This document shows positions 1 to 11,600 of a stretch of DNA of 64,000 nt, one piece after another (position 1 is the first letter of the stretch; each line of letters begins with the position of its first letter). The stretch comes from Archilochus colubris (Eukaryota > Chordata > Aves > Apodiformes > Trochilidae). Made by a program: the position numbers and the translations under genes. The stretch is from the NCBI GenBank assembly GCA_023079485.1, contig CM041085.1:96297115-96361114 (forward strand), in the 5' to 3' direction. A model generated the notes under the pieces. It was not told the DNA's origin and made no database searches. It saw only the letters and a program-made list of their open reading frames with translations.

Positions 1-1140
1 GGGAAAAAAAATCACTTAAGTTGGTAAAGACATGGTCAGAAAATACCATTTCCAATAATGCAGAGACAGTGGTATGTGCTTACAACAAGCACTAAGGGCA
101 GAGTGACCATGAGGGCTGTCTGAGACTAACAAGTGGACTTTTCCAAGAATTTATATTATGAAAATTGCAGGCTTTTGCTCAAAACACACCACCACACCTA
201 TGCACCCTGCCACCAAAGCCCTGGGAAACTGTCTCCCTGAAGCCCTTCTAGCAAGTCTCTCTCATATATAGTTATCGTAATATGTTTGATGTGTAAGCAG
301 TTGGTATCAAAGGGCTTGGGTGCTGCCCACCAAGCAAGTTTAGTAGCTTGACCAGAGCTGACTCTGAGCAAAGAATTCAATTCTGCCTGCCTCTCCTCAT
401 ATTAATGCAAAGTTGGTATGATATGGGAAATTAAGACATGGGGTAAAGGGAAAATCCCAAAGGAAATCTCAGCTTTGGTCTGGTAACTTTATTTTAATCA
501 AGAAGAATACAGTTTGTGGCATTCCTAGCAGGTAAACAAGCACATTAACCTTTACATAAGAAAGTTTTAACTAAGACAAAGCTGTGCTTTGTGCTAAACA
601 CATCTCGTTTATCTTCACATCAGGCACGGAGGCAAAGAGGGAACAAAAATGTGACAGATTCGAGTGTGTACCACACAATAACTTTATATGCTACAATAAC
701 CTGTATGAAAAGAAATTTGGGTACCTTCACAAAATACATATTCTAGCTACTTCCTGCAGAAAATACTTAACACTTCTATCAGTAACACTGTCACTACCAT
801 TCTCAGCCTCTCATTCCCCGGTCATTTTTGAGAAATCATTTCCCAATTTTATATGTTTAAGAGCCCCAGTTCTACCCAAGTTTTACATCACAAAGGTCTT
901 GTTCACATTAGCATTTCTCTGCTCATAAGTCACAAAGCCTTTTCTTCATAGCTGCTTGACATTACAGGCTCTTTTACAACGCTGTAAATAGATCTTTAAA
1001 AACTTCTCAAAATATCACACAGAAATAGGAGTTCAGTGGTGATATACCATGATATAAGCCAAAGAACAATAATGAATTCTGTTACAGTTCACAAAGTTGA
1101 CATTAACTGAAGAAGGTACATAATGTGATGCTCTTTAGCT
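1..1140. other. Non-coding sequence, probable SH3YL1 intron or flank
   Basis: This is AT-rich sequence with only short, overlapping chance frames on both strands. I compared the open frames with what I know of SH3YL1, the gene expected to the left by vertebrate synteny. Its SYLF-domain and SH3 coding exons are not here. No repeat family is recognisable. The stretch is best read as intron 1 or upstream flank of SH3YL1, by inference from gene order only. Confidence 0.4.
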
Positions 1141-1148
1141 ACTGAGGG

Positions 1149-1511
1149 TCTAGGACAACTGGCCACTGGCCATTTCCCTGCTACCAACTCCCCACTGGGA
1201 CAACTGCATGCCAGTCAGCAGGTGGTGCTCCTTCAGCATTGTGAACAGAACCTCCCTCAGGGGCAGGTGGCTCTGCTCATGGTACTCTGATTTCCACAAA
1301 GAACCTGCATATATACAGAGGAGTTCCTTATATACATGTGTGGAAAAAACACATATACTTCCTGTGCAGAAATCAGAGCAGCATGAGTAGAGTTGCCTGC
1401 TCCCAAACATTCTGTTCATGGTGCTGAAGAAACAAAAGCTGCTGACTGGCATGAGGCTGTCCTGGCCATGAGTTAGCAGTGAAGAAGTGGCCATGGCCAG
1501 CTGGCCCCTTC
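1149..1511. repeat. Long imperfect inverted repeat (hairpin), about 165-bp arms
   Basis: The left arm (about 1149-1316) is the imperfect reverse complement of the right arm (about 1344-1511), with the symmetry axis near 1330 and a short AT-rich loop. Visible anchors are GCATGCCAGTCAGCAG near 1206 against CTGCTGACTGGCATG at 1439-1453, TCTGATTT at 1286 against AAATCAGA at 1370, and CAACTGGCCA at 1156 against GGCCAGCTGG at 1494. The arms also give similar peptides when translated on opposite strands (both begin MPVS). By eye the arms match at roughly three quarters of positions. It could be a foldback or MITE-like element, or a locally inverted duplication. A transcript through it would fold into long double-stranded RNA. 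Confidence 0.8.
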
Positions 1512-2287
1512 CTGCTCCTGATGGCTGAAAATGTAGAACAAAGCTTAAAATAAACATTCTCCTTAAGCCATGGAAACATAAAACACTTTATCTCAAAGTC
1601 AGAACTACATATGTGCCTACATGTAACATAGCACACAAATACTGGGTTTTATATGAACTTCAGAAGGGTCTTTCTAAACAGTTCCTCCTATATATAGCCT
1701 AAATTTTCTCTGACCAACAAATGCACGTAAAGGTGATAGTGAATCTGTTTCCTACATTGACACCTCAAGGCACTCCACTTGACAGAAGGCAGGAACAAAG
1801 GCACTCTGGTCAATTTATCTAATGTGGCAGAGCTACATGTGAGAACTACACAACTGATTCATCTTGGCCATGTCTCCTTTGAAAAGGCCCCATCAGTGCC
1901 GTGGGCCCCTCCTGGTTCCATCACCTTGTGCTCCTGACACCTGCAACTGAATCAATATTTCTGTTTACCAGCCTATTCCACTACAAAATAAAATGAATAC
2001 ATATATACAAAAACAGTTGTACAACTGCGTTTGCAAAGTGATGTATGCAAGCTAACAGGCAAAGCTGCACAAAAGGAAATGTGCTATTTGTTCCATTCCA
2101 TAGTGTAAGTTTTTGGGTTGTAATGGCTTATTAGTCATCACAGAATCACTTCCATTTTAAAGTCACAGAAAAACAAGGTAAACATGTCTTAAAAGCAGCA
2201 GAAGAATCCAGTCCTGGCCACACCCTGCCATCACTGGGCTGAAGCCAGAGTTACAAAACCCAGAGAGGTACACGGGATAGCTCAACA
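1512..2287. other. Non-coding sequence, nothing recognised
   Basis: AT-rich sequence between the inverted repeat and the A/C-rich block. Open frames are short and resemble nothing I recognise. No repeat family, RNA gene or promoter is visible. Confidence 0.5.
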
Positions 2288-2475
2288 GATGAAACCAGAT
2301 TTTAAAAAAAACAAACAAAAAACAACAAGCAAAGAAATAAAAAACAAAACAAAACAATAGCACAAAAAACAAAACAAAAAGAAATCCCCCCAAACAACAA
2401 ACAAGCAAACCCACAAAAAAATACCCCCCTCCCCAAAAAAAAGAAAAAAAACCCAAACAACCCAAAACTAAACCG
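2288..2475. repeat. A/C-rich low-complexity tract
   Basis: The + strand is almost entirely A and C, with runs of AAAC/AAAAC units and very few G or T over about 180 bp. The complementary strand is T/G-rich and gives a spurious hydrophobic frame. It lies about 170 bp outside the edge of the CpG island at 2640. Confidence 0.8.
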
Positions 2476-2680
2476 AAAATACTCAAGCTCTTCTGGAAAA
2501 CGAAGAGCCCGTGTGTGTAACCTTACGGGCAGCCCTGCTAAGGCCAACACCGTATTCGATGCTTTCTGAAATTTCAGCACCACACGCTGCACCTCTGTGC
2601 GAGAAGGGAAATCAATGGTAAACTAAGGGTTGTTAGCAGTGTAGGAGTGTGTTTGCCTCCTCTGCGGAGACAGCTGGACC

Positions 2681-2720
2681 CGCTCAGCACCCCGGGGACC
2701 CGCTCAGCACCCCGGGGATG
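2681..2720. repeat. Two-copy 20-bp tandem duplication
   Basis: CGCTCAGCACCCCGGGGA occurs twice in direct succession (2681-2698 and 2701-2718), each copy followed by two different bases. It lies at the left edge of the CpG island. Confidence 0.85.
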
Positions 2721-3406
2721 CGCGGGGGCAGCGCCGCGACCCCCGCCCCGGGCTGACCGACCCCGTCGAGCCCCGCGCCCTTCTGGATGGTTTCTACAGC
2801 GACAAGGGAAGCGGGCGGCTTCCTCCTCCCTGCCGTGCCCGTCCCAGCCGCTGGCCGGACAGACGGTCGCCAGCCCGGCCGCCCGGGATGGGATGAGGGG
2901 AGACGAGGAGCAGCAAGGGGAGAGCCGCCGCCTCAGCGGAGGCAGCCCCGTTGGCGGCCGAGGAGGGCGGGAGCTTCCCGCCACCGTTCCCCCGCCGAGG
3001 AGTCCTCTTGCCCCCCAGGGCGATACTCACTCCTGCTCAAACCGGGGCACCCCCGCTTCGCCTCGCTTCTCCTCACCGCCGCCGCCGCCGCACTGGGCCG
3101 CGCCGGGACAGCCCCGCCGAGCCGCGCACCTGCCGCAGGTGAGGCGGGCGGGGCCGAGGCGGCCTCCAAGCGCCTGCCTGCCCGCCACCCCCTGTAGGCG
3201 TGCGGCGCCGTGCCGCCCCGCGCTCTGTCCCATCCCCGCCTCCCCTTCCCCCGGTGAATACGCGGGTGCTCGGCAGAGTTTCACGATTCGCCCTTTTTCC
3301 TCAAATCAGGCAAAAAATGCAGCCGGCTGTAACGGCCGGTGCCGTAAAGCGAGGCGCAGGCGGCGCGACATCTGAGAAGGTCCCATTCCCGGGTGGCTGA
3401 GGAGCG

Positions 3407-3417
3407 AAGATGGCGGC
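3407..3417 (+). promoter_or_regulatory. YY1-type motif overlapping the ACP1 start codon
   Basis: AAGATGGCGGC matches the well-known YY1 consensus found just downstream of the start site in many CpG-island promoters, where it often includes the initiator ATG. The ATG of ACP1 is inside the motif (3410-3412). This places transcription initiation probably a few tens of bases upstream. Binding is inferred from motif and position only. Confidence 0.55.
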
Positions 3418-3452
3418 TGGGGAGGTGAAGTCGGTGCTCTTCGTCTGCCTGG
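3410..3452 (+). CDS. ACP1: ACP1 coding exon 1
   Basis: Encodes [14 protein letters not shown] plus the first base of Gly15, and includes the catalytic Cys13. The exon ends at a GTGAGC donor (3453). The residues after the initiator differ from the human N-terminus, but from KSVLFVCL onward the exon is identical to the family. The intron splits the P-loop between the nucleophilic cysteine and the phosphate-binding arginine. Confidence 0.96.
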
Positions 3453-6400
3453 GTGAGCGGGGCGAGAGAAGACGCGGATCTTCTTCCGTCCTCCTCCCGC
3501 CGCTCTTCGCTCTTCGGGCGGGGGTGTAGGGAGCGTGGCGAGGCGGGGGCCTCTGCCGGTGCTTGCCCGGCGGGGTTGCGGGGAGGCCCGGCCTGGAGCA
3601 GCCACTGCGGTATCGGCCTTTGCGGGGAGGGCCGGAGGGCGGAATCCCGTGTTGATAAATGCGAAGGTCGTTGAGGGGGGAAAGAGCGGCTCTTAAATAC
3701 GCACTAAGTAATGCGAGCTGTGACTTAACTGGTGTTTCTGAAGAGCAGCCCATGTGTGCTGGTTGTGAACAGCATTCTGCACCGGGCTGCTCCGTGCTCG
3801 GTTCGGGGGTAGGAAGGAGGGAAGGGAAGCGCGCAGCCAGAGGCCGCCTCTGTGCCGGCAGCGGTACCTCCTGGGGGAGGGTTGCAGTTCGGAGCACCTG
3901 ACGTTAAAAAGGAAAACGGTGGAAAGAAGGACTGAAGTTAATAGAGCTGTCTCTGTAAGAACAGAGGCTTGTAAGAAAAAGCATTTGGTGGAGGGTAAAA
4001 AGGATTTTGATCGATGGAATTATAGCCATCGTGAAAAGGAGTGCAGAGAAAATAACTTTATTGAAGGGCTACCTCAAAGAAGAACTAGGAAACATATATA
4101 TATATTGTATATATATTATATATATATATGCACATTTTACTCTTTTTAAAGTATTCTGTGCATTTAAGTTGTGAACCTCAAGTAACAGAAAACACTTGTG
4201 TTAAACGGGCTCATTAAAGGGTGTGGATACTTTCCTAAAGCTTAGAACAGTTGATAACTGACAAGCGAGATGGTCACTTGCATCTTCACAACGAACAAAT
4301 TTCTGACCTGTCTACATGGATTGCAGGGCTCTGCCCCAGTTTGTACATACTTTCTTTACACATCTGTTTCTGCTCCCTTTTGGGGATAAAGGCTATAGAG
4401 CTTTTGGTTCTCATCTGAGGAGCCTTTAACATTATCTGCTTTTTAGCCTTAGCTACATGGTAAGAATTGATCCCTGGCATTTTGCCAGTTTTGTTACAAA
4501 ACCACTGGTTCATATGTGGTGAGCTTTTTTTCTATGTGCTTTTATGTTGTAATAGGAGAAATGCAGATTAGATGAAAAGCATAACAAGACCTTAGTATTG
4601 TGAAATATATTCTGATGTTTACCATAGAGTAAAATCACTCCCTAATCATAATTTAGCTAAAATATTCTTTAGTAAAAGATTATCAGGTTTTGTATGTGTG
4701 GGTGCCAGTGGCCTAGGCAGACTTTTTTTTTTATGAAACCTTCTAATTATTATGCATTATTTTTTCCAAACACTCTGTTCTAAAGTCAGTAGTAACCCTT
4801 ACAAAGCAATTCATATATATCTATGGGTCTGTGAATCCATGAAAGTGATTTGCACTGTAAAGTGCAAAAATCTCAAGATCCTAATCCATTTGAGTCTTTG
4901 ATGAACTGTTACTAGTAGAAGTTAATACAATAATTTAGGTGGAATTAGTAACATTAAATTGAGGAAAGGGTGAACAAGTAAGGACTGATGTTAATGGGAT
5001 AATTTTTTTGTTGTTTTTTTTTTAAGAAAATGTTGTAAATATCTTTTAAATTTTGTCTTCCATGTTACTATGTTACGGTTATAAAAGCTATGTTATGGTT
5101 ATAAAAAATTACCATAATGACATGTGATGTGTGAGAAATCTAATTAATGTGGCAAGTACTCATTTTTTCCAGTCAAGTCAATATTCTTTTTAGTCAAGTT
5201 TTGAAGGCAGCTTGCTTTTTTTCCTACTTGAAGTTTGCTTGCTTTTTTTGTTAGTTGTGAAGAGAGATACTTACACCTTAATAGATTTTTTTTTCCTCCT
5301 GAATTTTATTAGGAATAATAGCTGTGGTTGTTGTGGAGAGTATTAACCTGATTTCTACGATTGCATTTATCTGTACTATTTTGTGCTGATTAATGGAGCA
5401 CATTAATTCTGAAGTTTGCACATTTAATGAGAGCTGATCCCTGAACGTACAAGCCTTCATGGAAAAACTACATTTTCTTTCTACATTAGATTGAAAGAAA
5501 CATATTACTGAAGTATCTATTGACTGTTCTTTGTAATGAGATAAGCAGATACTCATTACACAACAAAATACAATCTAGTTAATGTGCATAACTACATTAA
5601 TAAGACTTCCCCATCACTGAGAAATAATGAAGCACCCAGCAGCATATGTGATTACAGTATATGGAAAAGCACTGGGATGTTTTTTTTTATTTTTCATTTA
5701 GGCAAAATAATTAAAAATGGAGGTGAGCCAAAATGTGTTTTGCCCTTTTTACACTTGCATAATTCATCTGGTTATTGATTGAGCTGCAGAAGAGATCCTA
5801 ATGTCATGCTGTATTACATAAGTTAGCTTCTTTCACTGGTGACTTCTCCAGTATTAAATAACAAGCTGCATGGGTATCTTGGACTAGGCACTGGCTTCCT
5901 CATCTCCTGCATATATGGAGAATGGGTTATAAGACTGGGGAACAGCAAGATAAGTGCTTGCTGGTTAGGTCCCCAGAAGGTTCCCAGAAGTGCTACTTGT
6001 GATCCACTCAATATTGCCAGTAGAGATCTAGGCTGCATAAAATAATTCTAAAATTACAGTCTATTGAGTATGAGGAAATTGGTTTACATTTACAAAGAGA
6101 TTTGAGTTGCTTAGTTCAGTTGTCACCATCCATTATATGCCTTTAGGTATAGCTAAATACAAGGCTTCATGGGACAAAATACCATTTATAACTGCAGAAT
6201 AACAAAGAAGCAGCTTGGATAAAACACTGAATCATAGTATCATAGAATGTTGGGTTGGAAGGGACCTCAAGGATCATCTGGTTCAACCCTAATATTATTG
6301 TTCATATAAGATGTCTCAGCACCCCATCAAGCTGAGACTTAAAACTTTGCAAAGTGGGGGAATCCACCACTTCCCCTGGGAGACCATTCCAATGTCTCCT

Positions 6401-8647
6401 CATAGTGAAAATTTTTCCTCTTGTATTCAAATGGAATCTCCCTTGGAGCAGCTTGGTCCCATTACACCTTGTCTTGTCCATGTGACTCCTTGTAAATAGG
6501 GAATCTTCATCTTCTTTGTAGCTGCCCTTTAAGTACTGGAACATTTTTATAAGGTCTCCCTTAAATCTAAGTCATCCTGGGGGGTGGCTCTCCTTTCTGG
6601 GGTGTCAACCTCTCCACTCATCTTAATGTCATCAGCGAACTCCATCAGGTTGCTCTTGATCCCAACATCCAGGTCAATGGAAAACAGCTGGGGTTCTTAT
6701 CAAGCTGCCAAAAAGAGCAAATAACATCTTTTGGATAACGAAGAGAATGTTAGATAAGTGTAAGGAAAAGACCTTGCTTCTGTGCATCATTAGTGAGATA
6801 GCTGTAAGAACATAATGCCTTAATTAATCTGTGTTGCAAAATGATGCAGAAGTACTAGAGTTGAAAACATGGTTGTAAAGTGTTGGAATTAAAAGTATTA
6901 GGAGTCTGGAGTCTGGTTGTTGTGTGTAGGTGCTTATGTGCTGAAAAGTTTTATTTTTACTGGGGAACATTTATGTTGCTGAAAAAAGCATAATGTTCCA
7001 GTACTTGATAACTCAGTATAATTAATCTTGCTGCAGGGAAAGATTTTTAAAATGTGAACATGCAGTGAATTAGTTGCTTATTGGACTGCCATGAATCTTG
7101 GTGAATCATATTGCTATCAACATTAATTACATTGACTAAGCCTCAATTAGCTAGGCACTTTGAAACCCATTGCTCCTGTAGACATCCACAGTTAGATATC
7201 TTGAGCCAAAATTAATATCTGCTTAGATAATATATAAACACACACACATAAGCTAATGTTCCACTTCTGAGAGAAATCCCACTGAGTATTGGTAATTGGG
7301 AGATGTATAGAAGTTAGGTGATGTTGCTTATGTAGCTATATACTTGGGTGTTTCAGATAAAGAGTGTAAGTATTTAGTGAACTTGACTGTGAATGGAAAG
7401 GCTGGGGAATCAGGACTAAAATCAGAGCTGTGAGTGGTTCCTTATGAGACTAACTGTGCCAAGTATGACAACATAGGTTTAACTGGGAAGAAGTAGGAAG
7501 CATGATGAAGTTCAGGCAGAAACTTCAGCGCAGAACAGAATAGAGTGAGAAGTAGGTTTTAAACTCTTGCTTACAAAGAGATCCTAATGGATGATGTAAA
7601 TGCTAGGGGGTAGTGGAATTACAGTCACTCAGATTAATTTACTGTGCATGGAAAGTAAGTAGAGTTAAAAGCAGGTTCTTAAAAGTGAGAGAATGAATGC
7701 TAATAGAAGTTATGTTACAAACATCAGACAATAGGGAAAAAAAATAAAAAAAAAAGGAAGAAGAAAAAAACATCTGCATTTGAGGAAGATTCGAAAGAGA
7801 GACCTGAATAAGGAGCAAATAAGATACGAAAGCAATTGTGAGAATAGTTATTGGATCAACAGTACCCAGAGATGAGCTGTGAACCTGAGCATAAAATGTG
7901 TTCAAGCTGTCTTTCCTGTCAGTAGAAGCAACACTTCCATTTATGTATGGGAACAGGTCAAAGGTTATTGCTGACACTGGCGTAAGAACTCAAATACTTA
8001 AGCATCGGCTTGAACAGCCATCAGTGGAGTCCTTTTTCCTAGAAAATGAATGAGAAAGCATAACTCCATAGAACTGGTCAACAAATGGTTCCAGTACTGA
8101 TTCTGCAACTGATGTTTGAGTTTCTTATCCTTGGATCTTCATATTTGGAGAGGTCTATAGGATCATCAGTGGGCAGGTGCTGTCTAGGTATGGTTTTTTT
8201 ATTATTAAAAACTGCAATGTAAAAAGCTTGAAATATAAAAAATATAAAAAATTAATGGAGAAGGTGGAGATTCAGAGAACTTGAATACTGATATCCTCAA
8301 CATAAAAAGAATGTGATCCAATCAGTCAGAAATACAACAAAGGAGAAAGGAACATCAGAGGATAGGTAGGAAGGGTGAACAATAATAGTCACAAGGAGTA
8401 GCATGGGTAAACAGCTAGTGTGAATATAATATTGCAGAGTATGTGGAGAAAAGAGCCTCTGTTAAGCCAGTTTTGGGTTTCTGTCTGTAGTTCCCAAGAA
8501 CAGATTTGAATTGTGATTACAGTTCCTTAATAGTGTAAATACCTCCAGTAGTGTCTGGAATGTGTCATTGTGGAAGACAGTTTTTAATACACAAACTAGA
8601 TTACATGTTTGTCCCAAAAATAAGTTTAGTTATTGCTGGAAGTGGTA

Positions 8648-8686
<39 letters not shown>

Positions 8687-11600
8687 TTAGTCAGTCAGTG
8701 ATCATAGTGCCATTCAGTATTATATTTGCTATCATATCAGCACAGATGATATTTACAGCATTTTAAATTTTTTTTTTTTAAGTAATGAGCAGGTTATATA
8801 CAGAATAAATTCAGTTCAGGTAAAACAGAAGGTTAAACAAATATAAAACCCCCAGAAGGATTTATTTCAAAACCACAATTTTGAAATTCTGAGAGCCAGG
8901 TAATGAATTAGTAGGATGACCAGTATTAACCAGTTCTTATTACTGAAATTTTTAGTGTAGTAATGAAACTTACTGTTCATGCACAAGTTGCATAGGATCA
9001 TTTATACAGAGGAAAAACTTTACAGGGAGAAGTAGGTGGCCTCAGCAGCTGGTGCAGTGGAAACAGAATTTAATAGTTTTGAAAGAAGACTTAAAGGTTA
9101 CTTATTTAAAGCAACAGAGGAAGAGGGAATGGACAAATTAGAATTAGGGGATTATGATTGCAAATTTGATACTTGTGAAGGAGTCAGATATGATAGTAGA
9201 AGTTATCTCAGGTTATTTTCAAAAGAGCAAAGTAAATATTTCTGACTTGTGTTAAATTGGTAAAAAGTTTTCCTGCAGTGTAGTATATGATTTTATTTGT
9301 CATGATTCAAGAAAAATTCAAATAAAAACAAGTGCAGAGTTGGCTTAACTGGAGTGATTAGATAAGGGTCAGTTAATTTTGTGAGGAGACTGAGAGCTTG
9401 GTTTGTTTTAGCACAGCTACCTTTGACAAGGGTTCTGTATCTGTTGAAGGGGGGAAAAGGTTTTTAAGATAGTGATGTTAATCAAGATCAGATGAGCAAT
9501 AAGAATAATTAAGTGGTGACTGGAAGGTTTCTGGCAAGAAATGAGTGTCTGGAATAGCCTTTTAAGACAGATGATGCTTTTTGAAAGAGAGCTTGATGTA
9601 TTTGTAAGAGAAGTGCTGCTGCATGTGCCTGCGCTATCAAAGGACTGGTCTCATTGATAGAGAAGATTCTTTACTCTCTTATGTTGTATGTTCCCATGTT
9701 CCCTGTTTTCTATTAAAAATATTATTTAATGTTTAACTCAATTACAGAAGTGAGTTTTATCTTTTCATTTATTGCTATATTCTCTACCATTTTTGTAATT
9801 ATTTTTCTTCCAAGATTGATTTAGCTTCTCTGCTTGGAATAAACTAGTTGAAACAAAGGAAACCATATGTTTTCTCCTGGAAGATCATCTACTGCCATCA
9901 AAATTGATGTAGCGTTTCAGCAATCTCAATGGTCAGCCAGTTCCTTTCACTCATTTACTGATTTGATGCTCTCTAAAATTTTGAAAATGAATTTTTAATA
10001 CTTCAGTGGTTCACTTAGCCACTTAGTTGTTTGGGTTTTTTTATTTTGTAATTGGCATGATTGACAGCAATTTATTAAATGCTCAGGTCATAGCAGCTTC
10101 TTCCTCTTTAGCAGTGAAATATCTTCCTTGATATTTTGTTTGAAAATATAAGCATGAAAATGAGGCTCAGTTCCTGATCTGATTTTTTTGTTTGGGTTTT
10201 TTTGTTTTTTTTTTTCTTCTCTGCTGTAATTTTAGCTTTGTTTATGGCCATTTCAGTTTTTTTACTGATGGAGATTTGGAAAGTATTTAATCAGTAGTAG
10301 AAGAGTAATTTATTTGAAAGTATAGGAATGAATGTTGTCATTTGTGATGTATTATACTTACCTGCTCCAAAGTCAAAGATGATTCAAGAAGTTATAGGTT
10401 CTCTTTGATGGGAAGTGTAGAATTTTTTGTAGGATTTATTGTGTATCTGGGTGGCATACCAAATTTCTGACTACCCATCTAGTCTCGGAATTTGTGAAGG
10501 AAGAAAAAGTTCAAGTAACAGTTGAATAGACTTCATTGTTGTTGTGACGTTTGATTCTTTTCAAAGATGTATTCTGGAAACATTTACCTTAGGTGGTAAA
10601 CTTACAACTTCAGCAGTGGAGTAAAAATGCTGTAGATCCATTGTTTCTACTTTTTAAGGGGCACTATATCATTGTTGAAATAAGTTCTTATTGACAGTAA
10701 AGTCAGATGGCTATTGCAGTTGAATGCCACTGGGAAGGAAGACTGGCAAATACAATTCTCTAGTAAAGCATTAGTTGAAGGTTGCTACTGTGTAGGAAGA
10801 TTTGTAGATAGAGATTACTTGGTGCCATTTAAATTCCTTTATTTTGCCAAGTCTTCTGTGGTCATGGATTCTTTGTGAAGAGAGAGCGATGAGTTTGCAC
10901 AATATTCCTCCTATTTATTTTTATGTTACATGTTTTCATATAATAATACACATTTCAATGGACTGATGGATTGTATAGATTAATAGAATGACTAGGGTGG
11001 GAAGGGACCTTCAAACTGGATCAGGTTGCTCAAAGCCCCATCCAGCCTAACCTTGCAAACTTGTAATGGTGAGGCATCTCTAACTTCTCTGGGAAACCTG
11101 TTCCATTGTCTTACTACTCTCATAGTAAGAAAATTTCTTCCTTATGTATGATGTAAGTCTATCCTCTTTCAGTTTAAAACTGTCAGCACTTGTCCTGCTG
11201 CTACAGCTCCCTTTGTGTCTAGAAAGACTGCAATAAGATCTCCCCAGTCCTTTTCTTCTCCACATTGCACAACCCCAGTTCTCACTTAGAGATGTTCCAT
11301 CCCTCTGATAATTTTTGTGGCCCTCCTCTGGACTCATTCCAGCAGGTCCATGTCCTTCTTTCACTGGGCACCTGAGAACTGGACACACCAGGTGTCATCT
11401 CACCAGATCGCAATTGAGGGACAGATCACCTCCTTTGATCTGCTGGCTATGCTTTTGATGCAGCCCAGGATACAGTTTTCTGTATCCTGGCTTTCTGGGC
11501 TGTAGGTGCATGCTGCCAGCTCATACGCAATTTTATACCCTCTGGTATCCCCAAGTTCTTCTCCTCGGGGCTGCACTCCCCTAACTCCCATCTTATGCTC

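Larger units (their letters stand above)
2640..3660. promoter_or_regulatory. CpG-island promoter of ACP1, probably shared with divergent SH3YL1
   Basis: GC content and CpG density jump sharply here relative to both flanks, and the ACP1 start codon and first splice donor sit inside the island. No TATA box is seen upstream of the ACP1 start, as expected of a housekeeping CpG promoter. In vertebrates SH3YL1 is transcribed away from ACP1 from this point. On the - strand there are donor-like sequences reading GGA|GTGAGTATC near 3032 and GGCAG|GTGCGCG near 3136 that could end a SH3YL1 first exon. No SH3YL1 protein sequence is seen, so that half of the call is inference from synteny. Long frames inside the island are composition artefacts. 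Confidence 0.75.

Noticed and set aside
1150..1557. A 135-residue - strand frame
   Set aside because: It spans the inverted repeat and reflects the hairpin arms rather than a conserved protein.
2163..2592. Phenylalanine-rich - strand frames
   Set aside because: Translation of the T/G strand of the A/C-rich tract.
1..2600. SH3YL1 coding exons
   Set aside because: Expected from synteny, but no SYLF- or SH3-domain sequence is present on the - strand here.
2647..3375. A 242-residue + strand frame and its neighbours
   Set aside because: Same CpG-island artefact; the real coding start here is the ACP1 ATG at 3410.
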